DNA of 64,000 nt from Bilabrum cf. latius (taxonomy: Eukaryota; Bigyra: Bicosoecida; Bigyra; Bicosoecida). The translations under genes and the position numbers were made by a program. Each line of letters starts with the position of its first letter. Positions within the stretch are counted from its first letter, which is position 1. Below the pieces are notes generated by a model. It was not told the DNA's origin. It did not search any database and was given only the letters and a program-made list of their open reading frames with translations. Positions 41,701 through 53,748 of this stretch are shown here, in pieces. The stretch is from contig OZ237759.1 of NCBI GenBank assembly GCA_965178125.1, positions 310,001 through 374,000 on the forward strand, written 5' to 3'.

Positions 41701-44691
41701 GGGTCCAGAACCGGAAGGGGTGAAACACCGGCGCCAGATACCGCGAAAGGTCAGCGCCGTGCATCAGGTGACAGCAACATAAGCGATGACAGAGAGCCAA
41801 GCAAGAACCTACCCAGCTCGGCCATGGAGTACCTTTGCCAGGTTGGCGCCGATCCAGACGCCGCGAGGGAGGCGCTGGCTAGCCGTGAGCGGCAGGCGCA
41901 GGCCATCGAGGGTTAGATCGTGCAGAGAGAGGAGAGGCAGCGGCTTGCCCTTGAGGCCGCACAGAGGCGCAGGCAAGAGGAAGAAGAGGAGAAACAGGCC
42001 GCACAGAGGCGCAGACAAGAGGAAGAAGAGGAGAAACAGGCCCGACAAATCTTATTTGTTGGGATTGGCCAGGGCAGTGACGGCAAGCAGTCAGCGACTC
42101 AAGGTCGTCGCACATCCGTAACCGCTACCCTGCTGAAGCGATCCTTAAAGCAAGAATCCATGGGACACACTGAAGGCTCTGAGTCGGACGCGTCCTCTGT
42201 GAGCTCAAAGTCCTCCATCGGCAGTGCTGGTCGACCCGGCGGGGACGAAGGCGCTGCATCCCTTGCAAAGCAGCTTGCACCGTAGTGGTCCGCGCGATCG
42301 ACCAGCCCCACCAGCCCCGTGGGACCTTTGCCACAGTCGCCCACGTAGATGGACGAGGTAGCTGATGGGGTTGAGCTGGAGCCCGTGGCTCTGTCGGCAC
42401 TCTCTGCAGCGACAAGGCAGGCCACGGAATCGATCGGGGTGCTTTAGCGCTTCATCGAAGACGAGGGCGAGGCGACCCGGCTGCGGAAGGCTGCTCACAA
42501 ACAAATCAAGTCCAACCGGCGACAGGCGAAGCAAGATGCCCGCATCACGGGGTCCTCTCCCGACGACATGCGCGCGGTGCTGCAGAGGAGACGGGAGGCG
42601 ACAGCGGCCGTCCTTGCACAGCTCGCATCGGAAGAGGGCCACGGCGCCGACAAGAGGAGGCAGCAGGCGCTGCGACACGCGGTTCAGGCCAAGCTTCCGC
42701 GCGGTGCCATGGCCGCAGCGGATGCAAAGCACGTTTCATGGATCAGGACGCCCAAGGAGGAACTCAAGTAGGTATACACACCTGCGCTGACTAGAGCCGC
42801 GGAGCTGAGCGCGATCGGGATCGGTGACGTTGACAGGACGGGCTCTCCCGCGAATGATTCCAAGCTGCCCCGCGTGATGCGATCCACTGCTGCGTCCCGC
42901 GGGATGGTGCATCCAGCAGTACGGGCATCTGTCGATCCATCTAGGATAGAAGCGGCCGAAGTGGGTTCGAGCGGTAGCGTGCAAGTCAGCAAAGGCATTG
43001 ATCCAGGCGCCCAGCCAGACGTGCCTGCTGCAAGCTCTGGAGGAGGCATTGGAACCGCGGCTGCGTCTACCCCGCCGCCAGTCCTTGGTCGCATGCATGC
43101 CTCGGTGCTGTCGCCGCCACCAACCGGCCTGCTGCTCAGGGACCTGAACCTAGATACCAGCAATTACCACGAACAGCGTGGCAGCCCCGACGGAAGCGCG
43201 CAGATCAATGAGCAGGCAGATCAGAACAGTAGACAGATGTAGCCCCGGACTTCAACGTAGGCATCAATGACTGGCAGGGGCGGCAGTGTAACAGCCTCCC
43301 CCATGCGCGGCACCATGCTCACATCTGGAACATTTCGGCAGCCCCGCAGCCGTCTCTTGGAACTGGCCGAGCCAAAGGACTGCTCCCTCGAGGCCCTGGC
43401 ATCAACGAGGGCGGAGGATCTGCTAGAGGCTGCCGCAGATTGGCACCAGATCGAGTTCGATCGTGCCGCTGCAGCCGCTGCGAAATCGAAAGACTTCATG
43501 CGGGCCAGAACAACAGGCCGCCGCACTTTTGGCCGGTCGTCGCGTAGACAGCGCCAACCACGAGCTGGACGCAGCAGCTCGGTAGACACAGGGCGGCACC
43601 GGGCTCCCTTGGCCTCACCCCGTGGTCGGGCAGCCGGCCGGGCAAGCTCGCTGATTCGATCCTCTGGCAGGAAGCGCTAGGCAACCAGCAGCAGCACGCA
43701 GAGAAGTGGTGGCTTTACCGCAGGCTCAGGTCTGGACTCGCGGCGGATGACAAGCGCTGCACTCTCTGCCACCAGTCCGCTGCGGCTGGCCGCCACGATG
43801 CCAGAGCGTGGTGGTGGGGCGGGTCTGGGTTGGAAGGCAGACGCGCAGCGCAGGAGAGCAGCATCGACTGTGCTGGCTGGAATGGAGCGGGCTGAATCCA
43901 GGCTCGGGAGGGCCGAGTTCGGAATGGCATCCCGGCGCGTGACCGCTAGGTCCAGTGCAGTGGTGGACCGACAAGAGATACGAAGGAGCGTGCCTCGGGT
44001 GTCCATCACCGCCACAGACGCTAGGCACCTCGCGTCGGCAAGAAGCCCGCACTCGTCACTGAGGATGAGTCGCTCGAATGCTGTGGGTACATCTCTGGTT
44101 CTAGCCAGTGGGTTGCAGTCTGGCGTGGAGCAAAGCCAGGTGGCCTCGACGATCGCGAATCGACCGAGTGAAACCCCTGTGCAAGGCAGGGTGCAAACAA
44201 GGCCTCTCAATCCGGGCTTGGTATAGACGGGCAGCAGGTACAGACAGCATTCAATTGCACCTACTCATACCGACAGGAACCACAGCGGTCAAGAAGCGGC
44301 TGCAAGCAGCACCAGTGAGATAGCACGCATCGCCAGTACGATCCAGAAACTCCCGTCTAGATCCAATGGGCCATCCAAGCGCTCGAACGGGATGACGCAG
44401 CACATTGCAAGTCTTTCTGGCCCTTTCGCGTCCCCTCTCTTCGGACTTGGGGCGGGAGCGGACGAAAAGGTGAAGAAGCTAGCTCGAAACGAGGCAATGC
44501 GAGCGGCCGCGCAGCCCCGCCTGGAGCTGAACTCCCGCGGCAGGCTGCAGCTCAGGCCTGCCGAGCGAACGGACTAGCTAGCTCAGCTGCTGGCGCGGGG
44601 CACCTCGGCTGCCATGCGGGAGGCCGGCTTGGAGCCTGGGTCAGCTGTGAACATGGGCTCGCTGGAGCGCAGCCTGAATCAGCAGGTGTGA
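35743..44691 (+). CDS. Giant tandem-repeat coiled-coil protein
   Basis: Exons 35743-35772 and 35860-44691 give about 2,953 aa in one frame, crossed by more than 20 TAGs and no TAA/TGA. The first intron (GG|GTAAGA ... CCACCGCAG) is inferred. Order: a Ser/Pro-rich start; about 9 copies of a 23-aa unit (KPPPKPSGPKASPPGMKRAG; 36253-36830); about 29 copies of a 22-aa unit (ADADAGAAPIQEPPTTTPAA; 37100-39050); a helical region with a strong coiled coil (LERLRSERNERLSALKRLAG and following, about 40900-41300); a charged EEEEEKQAAQRRRQ segment; and a long basic, Ser/Arg-rich tail. It looks like a structural cytoskeletal or centrosomal scaffold, but no family is recognised. TAG replaces CAG at repeat positions 37483-37485 and 38011-38013. 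Confidence 0.68.
36253..36830 (+). repeat. 69-bp coding tandem repeat, about 9 units
   Basis: Unit ATGAAGCGTGCAGGTACAGC onward, period 69 bp (starts 36253, 36322, 36391, 36460, 36529, 36598, 36667, 36736, 36805). Units differ by single substitutions (CCGGGC/CCGGAC, GGACCC/GGGCGC) that spread in blocks, as expected of recent unequal exchange. Confidence 0.9.
37100..39055 (+). repeat. 66-bp coding tandem repeat, about 29 units
   Basis: Unit GCTGGAGCTGCACCGATCCA and so on, period 66 bp with occasional +6 (an extra GCAGAT). All six frames are open for long distances, which creates long false ORFs on both strands; only frame 1 is continuous with the flanking gene. Two units carry CCTAGG where others carry CCCAGG, a CAG to TAG change. 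Confidence 0.9.
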
Positions 44692-44984
44692 TGCCCTGGC
44701 TTGCTTCCTAGCGCAAGCAACTGAAGCGTGGGGGTGAGGCTTTCCGTGCGATTTGGCTTGTAACAGCATCCGGAATCCGGATTCATGTATTGCACCTTCA
44801 TGCATGCTATTCAATCGTGCTCCTGCGGCAAAGCACCAATACCGGACATATCTGGATGCTCCACGATGCATTGTATTGGCGCAGGCTGCACGGTGTGACT
44901 GGCAGAGTCTGCCTCCAACCACACCGCGCAGGACGCGCTCTTGCCCATGCCGTACAAAAACTATAATGAATGCCCAAGACGTAC

Positions 44985-46217
44985 TCACCACCACTTCTCG
45001 TATACGACGCACTCAGTAGGCAGTCCAACTCCTCCCTCCTCCCACGGCGTCTGCAGCACGCCAGCCACGTGGTCTATCATGGCCGGCGGCCCACACAGAA
45101 ACGCAAGGGGAGGCACCTCTCCGGCGACCTCCGTGCCCCCTCCCATGCTCAGGTCACTTAGAGCAGGGGTAGGGCCTGATGCTCGCCCCCAAGCTGCGAC
45201 TCTTAGGTCTTTGTTAGACAGCCTCCCTTTTTTTCTCTCGATCGAGCTTGCGGGCTGTGTGCTTGTCTGTGCCTCCTGGTCCGCATGCTTGTCCTCTTCA
45301 GATGTATCGGCAATGAGCACGCGCATGGGCGCTTTTTCGCCTTCTTTGGACTGAAGGGCTATGCTTTCAAGCCGATCCAGGAAGACGGCCTCGCTCTCTC
45401 CCCTGCAGGACGCAAGCACTGTGGTGGCTGCGAGCCGGCCCTCTTGGTCGGCCCGGGCTGCTACGCTGCCATGCGCGTCGTGGTGCGCGCATGCGATCGG
45501 GACAAGTGGAGACAACCCTATGCCACCTCCGATACAAATGAGCCTTGGGACTGGGCTCTACGACATCCAGGATTGTAGCCGAGAGAGGCGAGCAATCCTC
45601 TGCGGCTCTGTAATAGAAGTAGCAGTGATGGACTTGCGAGCCTGGTACCACGGGTCGCGCCCGTCGAAATGCCAATCGCCCCCAACGCGCATACTGACGT
45701 TGTCTCCCACCCTAAGCTTCTCATGGACGTGGTGTGCCGGCGGGTGCCGAGCTCTTTTCACAGCAATCGATATTCGCTGTTTGGCGGCAAGGACACCCGG
45801 CGACGAGCACAAGCTGAACCCTCCTATCGTGTCAACGCCCTTAAATTCTACATCCAGCCACTATCCAGGCTTAAACATTGCAGCGCCTGTGTCCTATTCC
45901 CTAACGTGAAAATCAACCAGTCTGACAGCGGGAGACACTTGCTCAATAGCCTGAACTGTTCCAATAAACCCATCATCATCCTGCTACAGAATGGTGAGAA
46001 ATACACAGGGATAGGACAATGCTCAGTTTGACTCTCGATGGGTTGATTCTAGCTTATGGTGGCTGCTTACTCTAGTAGCTCCAGCTGTTTGCTACATATG
46101 GTCCAGCTTCCCCGATATCCCCCGAATCAAGCTAGCACTCGACAATGGCGTGTATACCTGACGTTTGAATAAATATACCAACGTCTTTGTTATCTGCTTG
46201 CATCTTGTTACTCGCAT
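44985..46217 (-). CDS. OXNAD1: OXNAD1-like FAD/NAD oxidoreductase
   Basis: Exons 46158-46217 and 44985-45983 give about 352 aa; the intron (CAG|GTATAC ... CTGTAG) is inferred, phase 0. Exon 1 encodes MRVTRCKQITKTLVYLFKRQ, a mitochondrial-presequence-like basic helix. Exon 2 has AVRLVDFHVREQDTG, FKPGQWLDVEFKGVDTIGGF, SLCSSP, RARHPPAHHVHEKLRVGD, SMRVGGDWHFD (FAD-binding), LICIGGGIGLSPLV (NAD-binding start), LAFLCGPPAMIDHV and the terminal VYEKWW. This matches the oxidoreductase NAD-binding domain-containing protein 1 family. Three in-frame TAGs (45558, 45861, 45894) are read as Gln. The region between the two conserved halves contains a Lys/Glu-rich insert. Electron donor and acceptor are unknown. 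Confidence 0.78.
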
Positions 46218-46358
46218 TTTGCCTGGTTGCACGCGTTGACGTGTTGGTCTCCAGCTGAGGTGTGTGACGACTACAGCACCGACTGCATTTCGGTGGTGCG
46301 GGGGCGGTGATACACCACCTCAGCTCGTAGATTGGACAGTGTCTAAAACAAATATCAG

Positions 46359-49300
46359 TCATGCACACCAACTGCGACACGAACGACCAGCCGATACCAC
46401 CACGTGAAGAAACACCATGGGAAACGCGACGGCGAGGGCCTGAGTCCGCTGCAGCCCTACCAGGGAACTATTCAGCCCAAACACTGCCGCTGGCCCCTCT
46501 GGATCCGACAGAGAGGCGCCTATCAGTCCCTCTTCAGAGGCCGACAGCCGAGACGCCGCCAGAGAGCACTCCTGCCAGCCACACACCCCGAGCACGCACA
46601 GCACCACCCACGCCAAGACGCCCACAACCAGCACGTCCTCCACGGCCCGCATCCACCATCCCTGCAAGTGCACTTGCACCAATCGATCACGGAGCCTAGA
46701 TAGAGCGACAGCATGGACGAAGCGACGCATTTCCGAGTCAGTGCTGGAGCTGCCGGAGGAGCTGCCTGCCCTTGGCATTGCGGCTCTGGATCTGGATCCA
46801 AGTGGACGCCCGGCACACCTAGATCTACTGGCAATAGTACTACTACGAGTCGCACCCCCCGACGCTCGTGGGCGCTCAGGCTACGAGGTGTGTTGCCCTG
46901 GGATCGCGGCCGACCCGTTGTGCCGTGGTGGCCCAACGGGCGCGATTGATCTGGAGTCAGTCACAGATACCGCATTGTACCTTTCGCCAGCAACCGTCCA
47001 GCTGCCATTTCCACCACTTGCACCACCTCGACTATCGCCTTGTCTTCTTCCTCCACTGAGCAGCGGTACGCCCAGCGAGTGGGATGCCATGCTGCAGTCC
47101 CGCCTGTATGCCATCCACGCGATCGTGCTGTGGGCCTCCCACGCCAGCACGGACAAGGCCCGGACAGCAGAGCACAGGGCGGGCTGGTTCGCCATCAGCT
47201 GAAGCAACTGTTTGGAACTGCCGCGCCTCGAATCCTCGTCCCAATACTGAAAGTAGCCACTTGCGTGCCTTGGATCCGTAGACACTGCGCTATGGTACTT
47301 CGATACCCCCATGTCCGCCCCAAATGGCGCTCTGCTAGTAGCATTGGACTGCATGCCGGTAGCATTCGGCCTGGTGCCAGACCGCTCCGGAATTCTGCTG
47401 CTTTCCTGCGTGGGAATCTGACTCGACGTGGGTGTAACCCCCACGATCTGCACGTCGTCATCAGCGACAGAACCACCGACTGAATCGTTCACAGATCCAT
47501 CCAAGCTGTGAGCGACGTCAGATACGGCTCGTCCAGTCGGAGACTCCCTCGATGCGCCGCTCCCTCCGTATCCGTGCGGCTGAGGTGTGCGAATTGCAGT
47601 CTGCTCGTCCCGGTCGCCCTCCAGCGCAATGCCTGGTTCACTCCACTGGAGGGAGGGCACGCGGATCTATTCAACCAAGTTCTGCGCATGTAGATTCGAC
47701 TGCATGCCACTAGTATGATACTGAGACTTCCGCGCGGTTGGAGTCATGCAAGAAGCAGCAGCCCGACGGCCTGGACCGGACGGCTTGGACGCAGTCGAAC
47801 GCCCAGAAGTAGTCTAATTGCGGTCACCTGCAGCTGCCCGCTCGCCTGCTTTCTCAACAGGAGGGTCCCCGTCCTCGCTGCTCGTATATATTCCTCTATT
47901 CCTGCGATACCCTGCCTCGCTCGAGTCAGACCCTGGAGTGCCAGCGTCACAAATTCGGGATTCATGAGCCTAAATGCCGTTCGTGCTGCGTTCTGTTGCT
48001 TCTCGAGGGGTCGAATATTGTGCTGGGGAGGCGAGTTGCGATTTTTCTGGTGACGGCCTGGGTGACGAATTCGTGAGCGCTAGGCTGCTCTCAGTTCCAG
48101 CCCAGTCTGCTGCTGAGTTCCCGTTTGTCAAGGGTCTGAAGGGGTCGAGTACCCGCCGCAGGACATCGTCAGCGGCTGAGTCTACTGCAGTCAAATCGGC
48201 ACCGTGATTTTGCCCCTGGGCTTCGTACACGCTTCCACTATGGCGCTGCCACACCGGCCTGCGAGGACCATCGGCATCTATGATGCTCCCGTGGCCAGCC
48301 GCTTCGGGACTAGGGCGCTGGGATATGCTTCCCCGACCCATGGTACTGGACTGTGTGCCTTCAAATAAATCGTGACGCATGCTTGACATTAGCACCTCCT
48401 GCTCGCGCACCGGTCCTACCTCGATTGAGCCTGCGTTGGTCTCTCGCAATGCCCTGCCTTCTCCCGAATCCGGTTCCTGAGGGTCCCACATGCTATCCTC
48501 GACCTCTTTCCACCTCTAGTTCATTGCGTACACGTTTCGCAACACTCCCCGCAGCCGTGAAGGCTTGCCTGCGCTCCCTTTTAGGTGTCGGACATGCGGC
48601 GGCGTTGCAACCGCGCTCTCGAGTGTCTCCTTACTCATGGAAGGAGCAACCGTCTTCCCTGCGCTGGATCCGATTCGGATTCCTAAGTGCAGCCCCAGGT
48701 CGACTTGAGGATCACAGCACCACGCATTCGGGCGGATAGAGGACTGCGAGCTGCCTGCATCCCCTAGCAGGTCCGCCTGCCACACTAAAAGCAAGAGGGC
48801 TCGCACGATAGACATGCACAGCAGTGCCAGCCCGAGCACCAGGGCAGGCAGCGTGCACTCGGCTGTTGCGAGCACGATCACTAGCACCCACAGCCAAACC
48901 GCGCGCGACAGATAGAACCATGTCCCGATCGTGTCGTCGCACGTGTTCGAGCAGCACTTGCACGTGCTCTGCTGCACGACACCCTCCACAGCAGCCGAGC
49001 GGCTTGCATCAGCCAATGCCACTGCTGCTTGTGGCCTGCCTGCGGCAGGGTAAATGCCTCTTCCCAGGCCGGGGGATATACCCTGTAGTTCCGAATGCTG
49101 CTGCCGCCATTGCCGTTCATGATGCTGCTGTTGTTGGGACTTGAGAATCGGCATGCCTTCCTATCGGCCTAGATTCGACCGCAGCATGGGCATGCCGGTT
49201 GTGCACGCCGTTGCACAAGCAACTACCATGCTCAGGCACACAAGCATCAGCTGGGGTACCAAGCGGGCACTTCCGAGCCATGTGACCCAGTCCGTAACAC

Positions 49301-52300
49301 AGCTAGACCCAAAGCCGCCTCCGGACACCGCCAAACACGGCAGCTGCACGCTGTACGACACGGACTCGGGATCCACCGCCAGCAGCCAGGTGCCGCCCTC
49401 GCTGCCCGGCCGCTGGCCCCGGAGAGTGGCGGCCAGGCGCTGAGCCACGGCGCCGGCGGATCGCGCCCGCTACTGCAGGTCGTTAGCATCGGTTCCGTCG
49501 TTCCTGACCGGGAACAGTCCAGCACGTATGGAGACGCGCATCGGGAGGGTATCCGCCGGCTCGCACAGTGTGCTGTTCCATGGGTTGTCCCTGTCATGCT
49601 TCTAGCCATCTGCAGGCTCCACAGCCACTCGCTCAACGGATATACGCCAGGTTCGGGTATCGTCCACGTCCCCGCCCAAATCACGCAAGTCATCTAATAG
49701 ATCTTGCTCGAGCCAGGCCAGCTGATCGCGGCTGGGCCGCGGGTAAGCAAGCCCTGGAGCCGCATTGACCGGGCTGAAATCACCTGCCACCTGGGCTGGA
49801 AGCCAATTGTTGCGGTCAAACAGGAGATCGAATGCCAGCTGCGCGCGCCCCACGATCTCTCGTTCGGCCCAAGTGGCGGAATAAGATGGTAAACCGACTG
49901 ATGCTCCCTTGGGTGGGTCCGCCATGCACCGCATGGCGGTGGCTGTCAGTCCATTCCTGTCGTACTTCGGCCAGCGCTGGTCCGGTGTACCACTACTGGG
50001 TACAAGAGGTACCACGGCCGGTGCTTTCGCAAGCCGATCCACTTGCAGCAGCTCGTCCGATTGGCGCAGCCGAGGGTGACCCAGCCACTCGCCGTACCAC
50101 ACCCGCACCACGCTCGCCAACTGCTCCCAAGCACCATTCGACTGCTCTAGGCTACTGTCCACGGGAAGATGACCGACGCTATCGCATCGTGCAACGCATA
50201 CGACCCTTCCTGCAAAATTTCCTTTTAGACTAGATCGGTGGCAGATCCAGCGGCCGTTCCGCAAGGCCGGCAGAGACATATCTGCAGAAGGAGGAAACAC
50301 CCGAGATGTGAGAGAGCCGCGGTACACTGCGAACGGGCCTGACAGAACCGACTGCCGTACCTACAGCCCCTCGTCCCCTGGAACGGGGATGTACAGCCCA
50401 GTCGATTTGCGGGGGGCCCGGAACGAAGTATAGTTGGCCCGCACGTTCGCTGGCGTACCCTCGGGGATGGGATACCTGCCCCGGTCACCGGGGAAAATGA
50501 AGATCTTTGAGACACCACCGACCTTCCACACGTACATTGATTGATACCTGTCTACTCCACCGATCGACAGCGCCTTACTGTTCTGAGAAGCCGGCAGGTC
50601 GGTCGGCATCAGGTCCACGTTCCACATGGAGTGGTCCACATCGTAGGCCACCGCGCACCCCAGCCTAGCCCGAGGGAACAGCCCACTCACCGCATCCGTC
50701 CTGCTGTACTGCTCCAGCAGCTGCGCCAGGCTGGGCGTGGAGTTCCACGAGGCCATGCCCACGTCGGGGGTGCAGTTACGGCCCTGGACGCACCAGGGGT
50801 CGTCCAGCAGCACCAGCCCTGTGCGGTGCATGTTCGGGTACTTATTGTTGCCATGGTACACGTATCTCGTGCAGTCGAAGCTGCGGCCGGATGTACCAGT
50901 ATTGTTGCGATCATTCCAAAGGATATCACTAGGGGCGTTGATCTACAGCGCCAGCACGTGCGCCCGGTTGACCCTCCACTGGTAGTCGGGGCTATCCCCC
51001 ACGATGGGGGTCCCGGGGGTGATGGGAAGCACGGCCACTGTCCCGGGCGGGTAAAAGCTAGATAGGCTCTAGTGCCATCTTGGCGTGGGCCTGGTGGCGC
51101 GCACCGTTTGGCGCTGCCTCAGGTCGACTGTGCCCCGGCTGCAGGCCCACACCCAGAATGTGCGGTAGGGGGGCTGGAAGGATGGGTCCGGCCTGCTCGT
51201 GGAATGGAACGAGTCGAGATTGCTGCCTGCATACTCGTCACACTGATTAGTCTGAGAGTCAGTGTCATCGCCGCCTGCGTTACCCTGCGTGAGCTCTGTA
51301 GTATGAGAGGGCCACCTTTGCTTGGGGGGCCACACGGTGAGCTGCCTGCAGACGTCGTTGCCCTCGATGGTGGTGTTCCAGGTGGTGTTGGCGGGGCTGT
51401 ACATGGACCGCGGACACAGCACCACCATGACTTTAAGGCAAAGCTCCATCTGGTTCAGACCCTGACCCGCGTAATTCAGCATCACTGGAATTGCGCTGAG
51501 CGAGCTATCAAAGGTTGGTGCATACCCCATCCTGTATCCCCCACTCGCCACCGTTGGGGTGGTCGGGTACATGAGCGAGCCTTGCTAGTACCCGTTGAAC
51601 TTAAAGAACGGATTCAGGACGGCCAGCCACTGCTCCACTGACCAAGGCTCCGTGGCCCGGCTGGGCAGGCTGAATGCGCTGTCGGCGTCCTGAAATCCCA
51701 GGTGCGCGGGGCGCTGCTGAGGCGAGACCAGCGCGGGCTGCATGGAGGAAAGAGCCGGCGAAGATATGAGTCTCTTCCTAGTGCTTGCAATTTGAAGTCG
51801 ATGTGCAGTACTGCTCGTCCCAAGCGTGCCCGCGCGGTTGCTGGTAGCGAGACCACTGGTGGATTTCCCGGTCGCCACTAAGGAACCGGCCAGCCCAGGC
51901 CCCACGGACCAGCAATAGCGAACATATGCCGCCCTCCAATAGTCCACAGTGTCCCACGATCGGTCCCATGGTCGCCGGGCTAGCTTGCACTGGCCTGATG
52001 AAGGACTGAAGTGATGGACCCGAGCTTTGCTGCTGTCTAGAATCCGGCGGTTCTTGCAGCATTTGTGACATATACCAAGAGCATGTGGTGATTCAGCCAT
52101 GTACCACGTAGCTGCGATAAATATAGGGGTATTATCGCTGCTCCGTGAGTACTCTAATTTAGAGAATTCTGAACATGATTACAAGTAGTCAGCGAAGCAA
52201 GTGACTTACCGTTGCATTGGGACATAACATAATTAGTAGTTGACCTTAAGCTTAAATCTGTTCCAGCCTGTACCGCAAGCTGGGGGTGTCCTCGTTCAAT

Positions 52301-52384
52301 CGCTTCCCATACCCCTGACCTACCCTGCTGCAGCAGGGCCACAGCAAGTAGCACCTGCAATGCTGCTTTCAGTTGCATTGCCAT
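46359..52384 (-). CDS. Large secreted/membrane protein of unknown family
   Basis: Exons 52210-52384 and 46359-52111 give about 1,975 aa. Exon 1 encodes a signal peptide (MAMQLKAALQVLLAVALLQQ) and the start of a Cys-containing ectodomain. The 98-nt intron (CG|GTAAGT ... TATCGCAG) joins SQCN to ATWYMAES. The following ~1,000 residues form a luminal part with scattered Cys and N-glycosylation sequons (for example ANTTWNTTIEGND and NRNNTGTS-like sites). Hydrophobic segments appear near 49,230 (PQLMLVCLSMVVACATAC), at about 48,930-48,790 (WLWVLVIVLATAECTLPALV and the adjoining segment) and near 46,600 (VEDVLVVGVLAWVVLCVLGV). Between them lie cytoplasmic Ser-rich regions. More than ten TAGs occur in frame. 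A surface receptor/glycoprotein role is likely but unassigned. Confidence 0.62.
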
Positions 52385-52534
52385 AGTAGAGTTGAGCACT
52401 CAACAAACATCATTTCTGCGGGCTGGTAATGTGTTGGTGTGCAGCACAGAAATCATCTGTGTCATAATTAGCTTGAGGACTCGGACTACCGAGAATCCGC
52501 GAACAGTCTCTGCCCACAGCTCGCTGTGTTGGAG

Positions 52535-53569
52535 ATGGGATTCTTGTCAACAATAGTTCCCATTTTTATTGGATCTGGTGCGCTCATGTACTTGACTGGT
52601 CGGAAAGGTCTTGTACGTTTTGCGAGAGGTGCCGGAGAAATTTTAGGAGGCTACGTCGGGCGCAGTCGTAGGCAGCGTGCGAGGATGCAGCGTGCCATTG
52701 TAGAGAGCGAAACGCCAGATCAACGGCGTACGTCCCTACAGCTGCAGCAGAACCTTTGGGAGCTCAGGATGATGCTGAACGAGGTAACAATGGTTCGCTC
52801 GTTGTCGCCGCGTTTGCTTCATAAAGGCAACTTTGGTTTCACGACAGAGGAGCTCATGGGATCTATTGGAATTCGTCCTGAGCTGGCGGTAAAGAAAGAG
52901 GAACACATGAAAGCCCATATGCAAAGGCAGCTAGACATGGAGGGCACCGCCATCAGCAACCCCCAGATGTTTCCGATGGTCGGCAAGCACGGGAACGTAG
53001 CAGACATCGGCACGAACGAGCCCAGCATCAAGCAGAAAATCGCACCGCAGAGACTGCAGCACGGCTCTGCGCAGCCAGCAGTTCCGCTATCTGGGGATAC
53101 TCCGCTTGCTGCGGCTACTGCGGCTTCAGCAGGGGCATCCGCACCGGGTCGTGCCAGCCACGGGGCGCTTGAACCCCGCGAATTCCGCGGGAAAGGCACC
53201 CCTGATGATTTCGAGGCGGCGACAGGGCCGAAAGCGAGCAGCGAGGCACCTGCTCAGGAAGGGCGAGCATCGCCGTCCGTTGGAGGGGAGCCGGGGCCTG
53301 GGCACGGTCACCAGCCCAGCGATTGGAGCAGTGCTAGCGCAACAGCCACAGGGGATGCTTAGAAGCTGCCGCCGCACCTGCAGCAGTTCCACTGGTCGCA
53401 GTGGGCCGATGAGGTGCCCGAAGGGGCCGTGTTCGTGGCTACGCCAGCAGCAGCAGAAACTGCGGGCGCATCGCAAGGCAGTGGCCGCCGGGGGGACGGC
53501 AAAGACGGAAGGATACATAGGGCCAGCAATGAAATGGAGGAACTTGTTGACAGAGGCGGTAGACGTTGA
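52535..53569 (+). CDS. TatA/Hcf106-like single-span membrane protein
   Basis: A 344-aa protein; TAG at 53360 joins the last 69 residues, to TGA 53567-53569. One N-terminal hydrophobic segment (MGFLSTIVPIFIGSGALMYL) is followed by TGRKGLVRFARGAGEILGGY and a basic amphipathic helix, the topology and G-(R/P)-K..-L..-A-R-..G pattern of mttA/Hcf106 (TatA/B) proteins. The middle (RRTSLQLQQNLWELRMMLNE) is helical. The C-terminal half is Ala/Gly/Ser-rich and disordered, ending in a conserved-looking LPPHLQQFHWSQWADEVPEG. The family match rests on the N-terminal 60 residues only. Confidence 0.5.
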
Positions 53570-53748
53570 ACATCCTCGAATGTCCGTATCGCTTGCTCTT
53601 TTATCGTGATCATCTTCAGAAATCGACGGCAATTTGGTTAGAACCGCCGGCTGCACCAAACCCAACGAAAAGAAAAGATATTTCTTCAAAGAAAGCGCCC
53701 ATCCGAATAGTGATAGATTGGCAAGCCTAAGAATACAGATAGTTCAAT

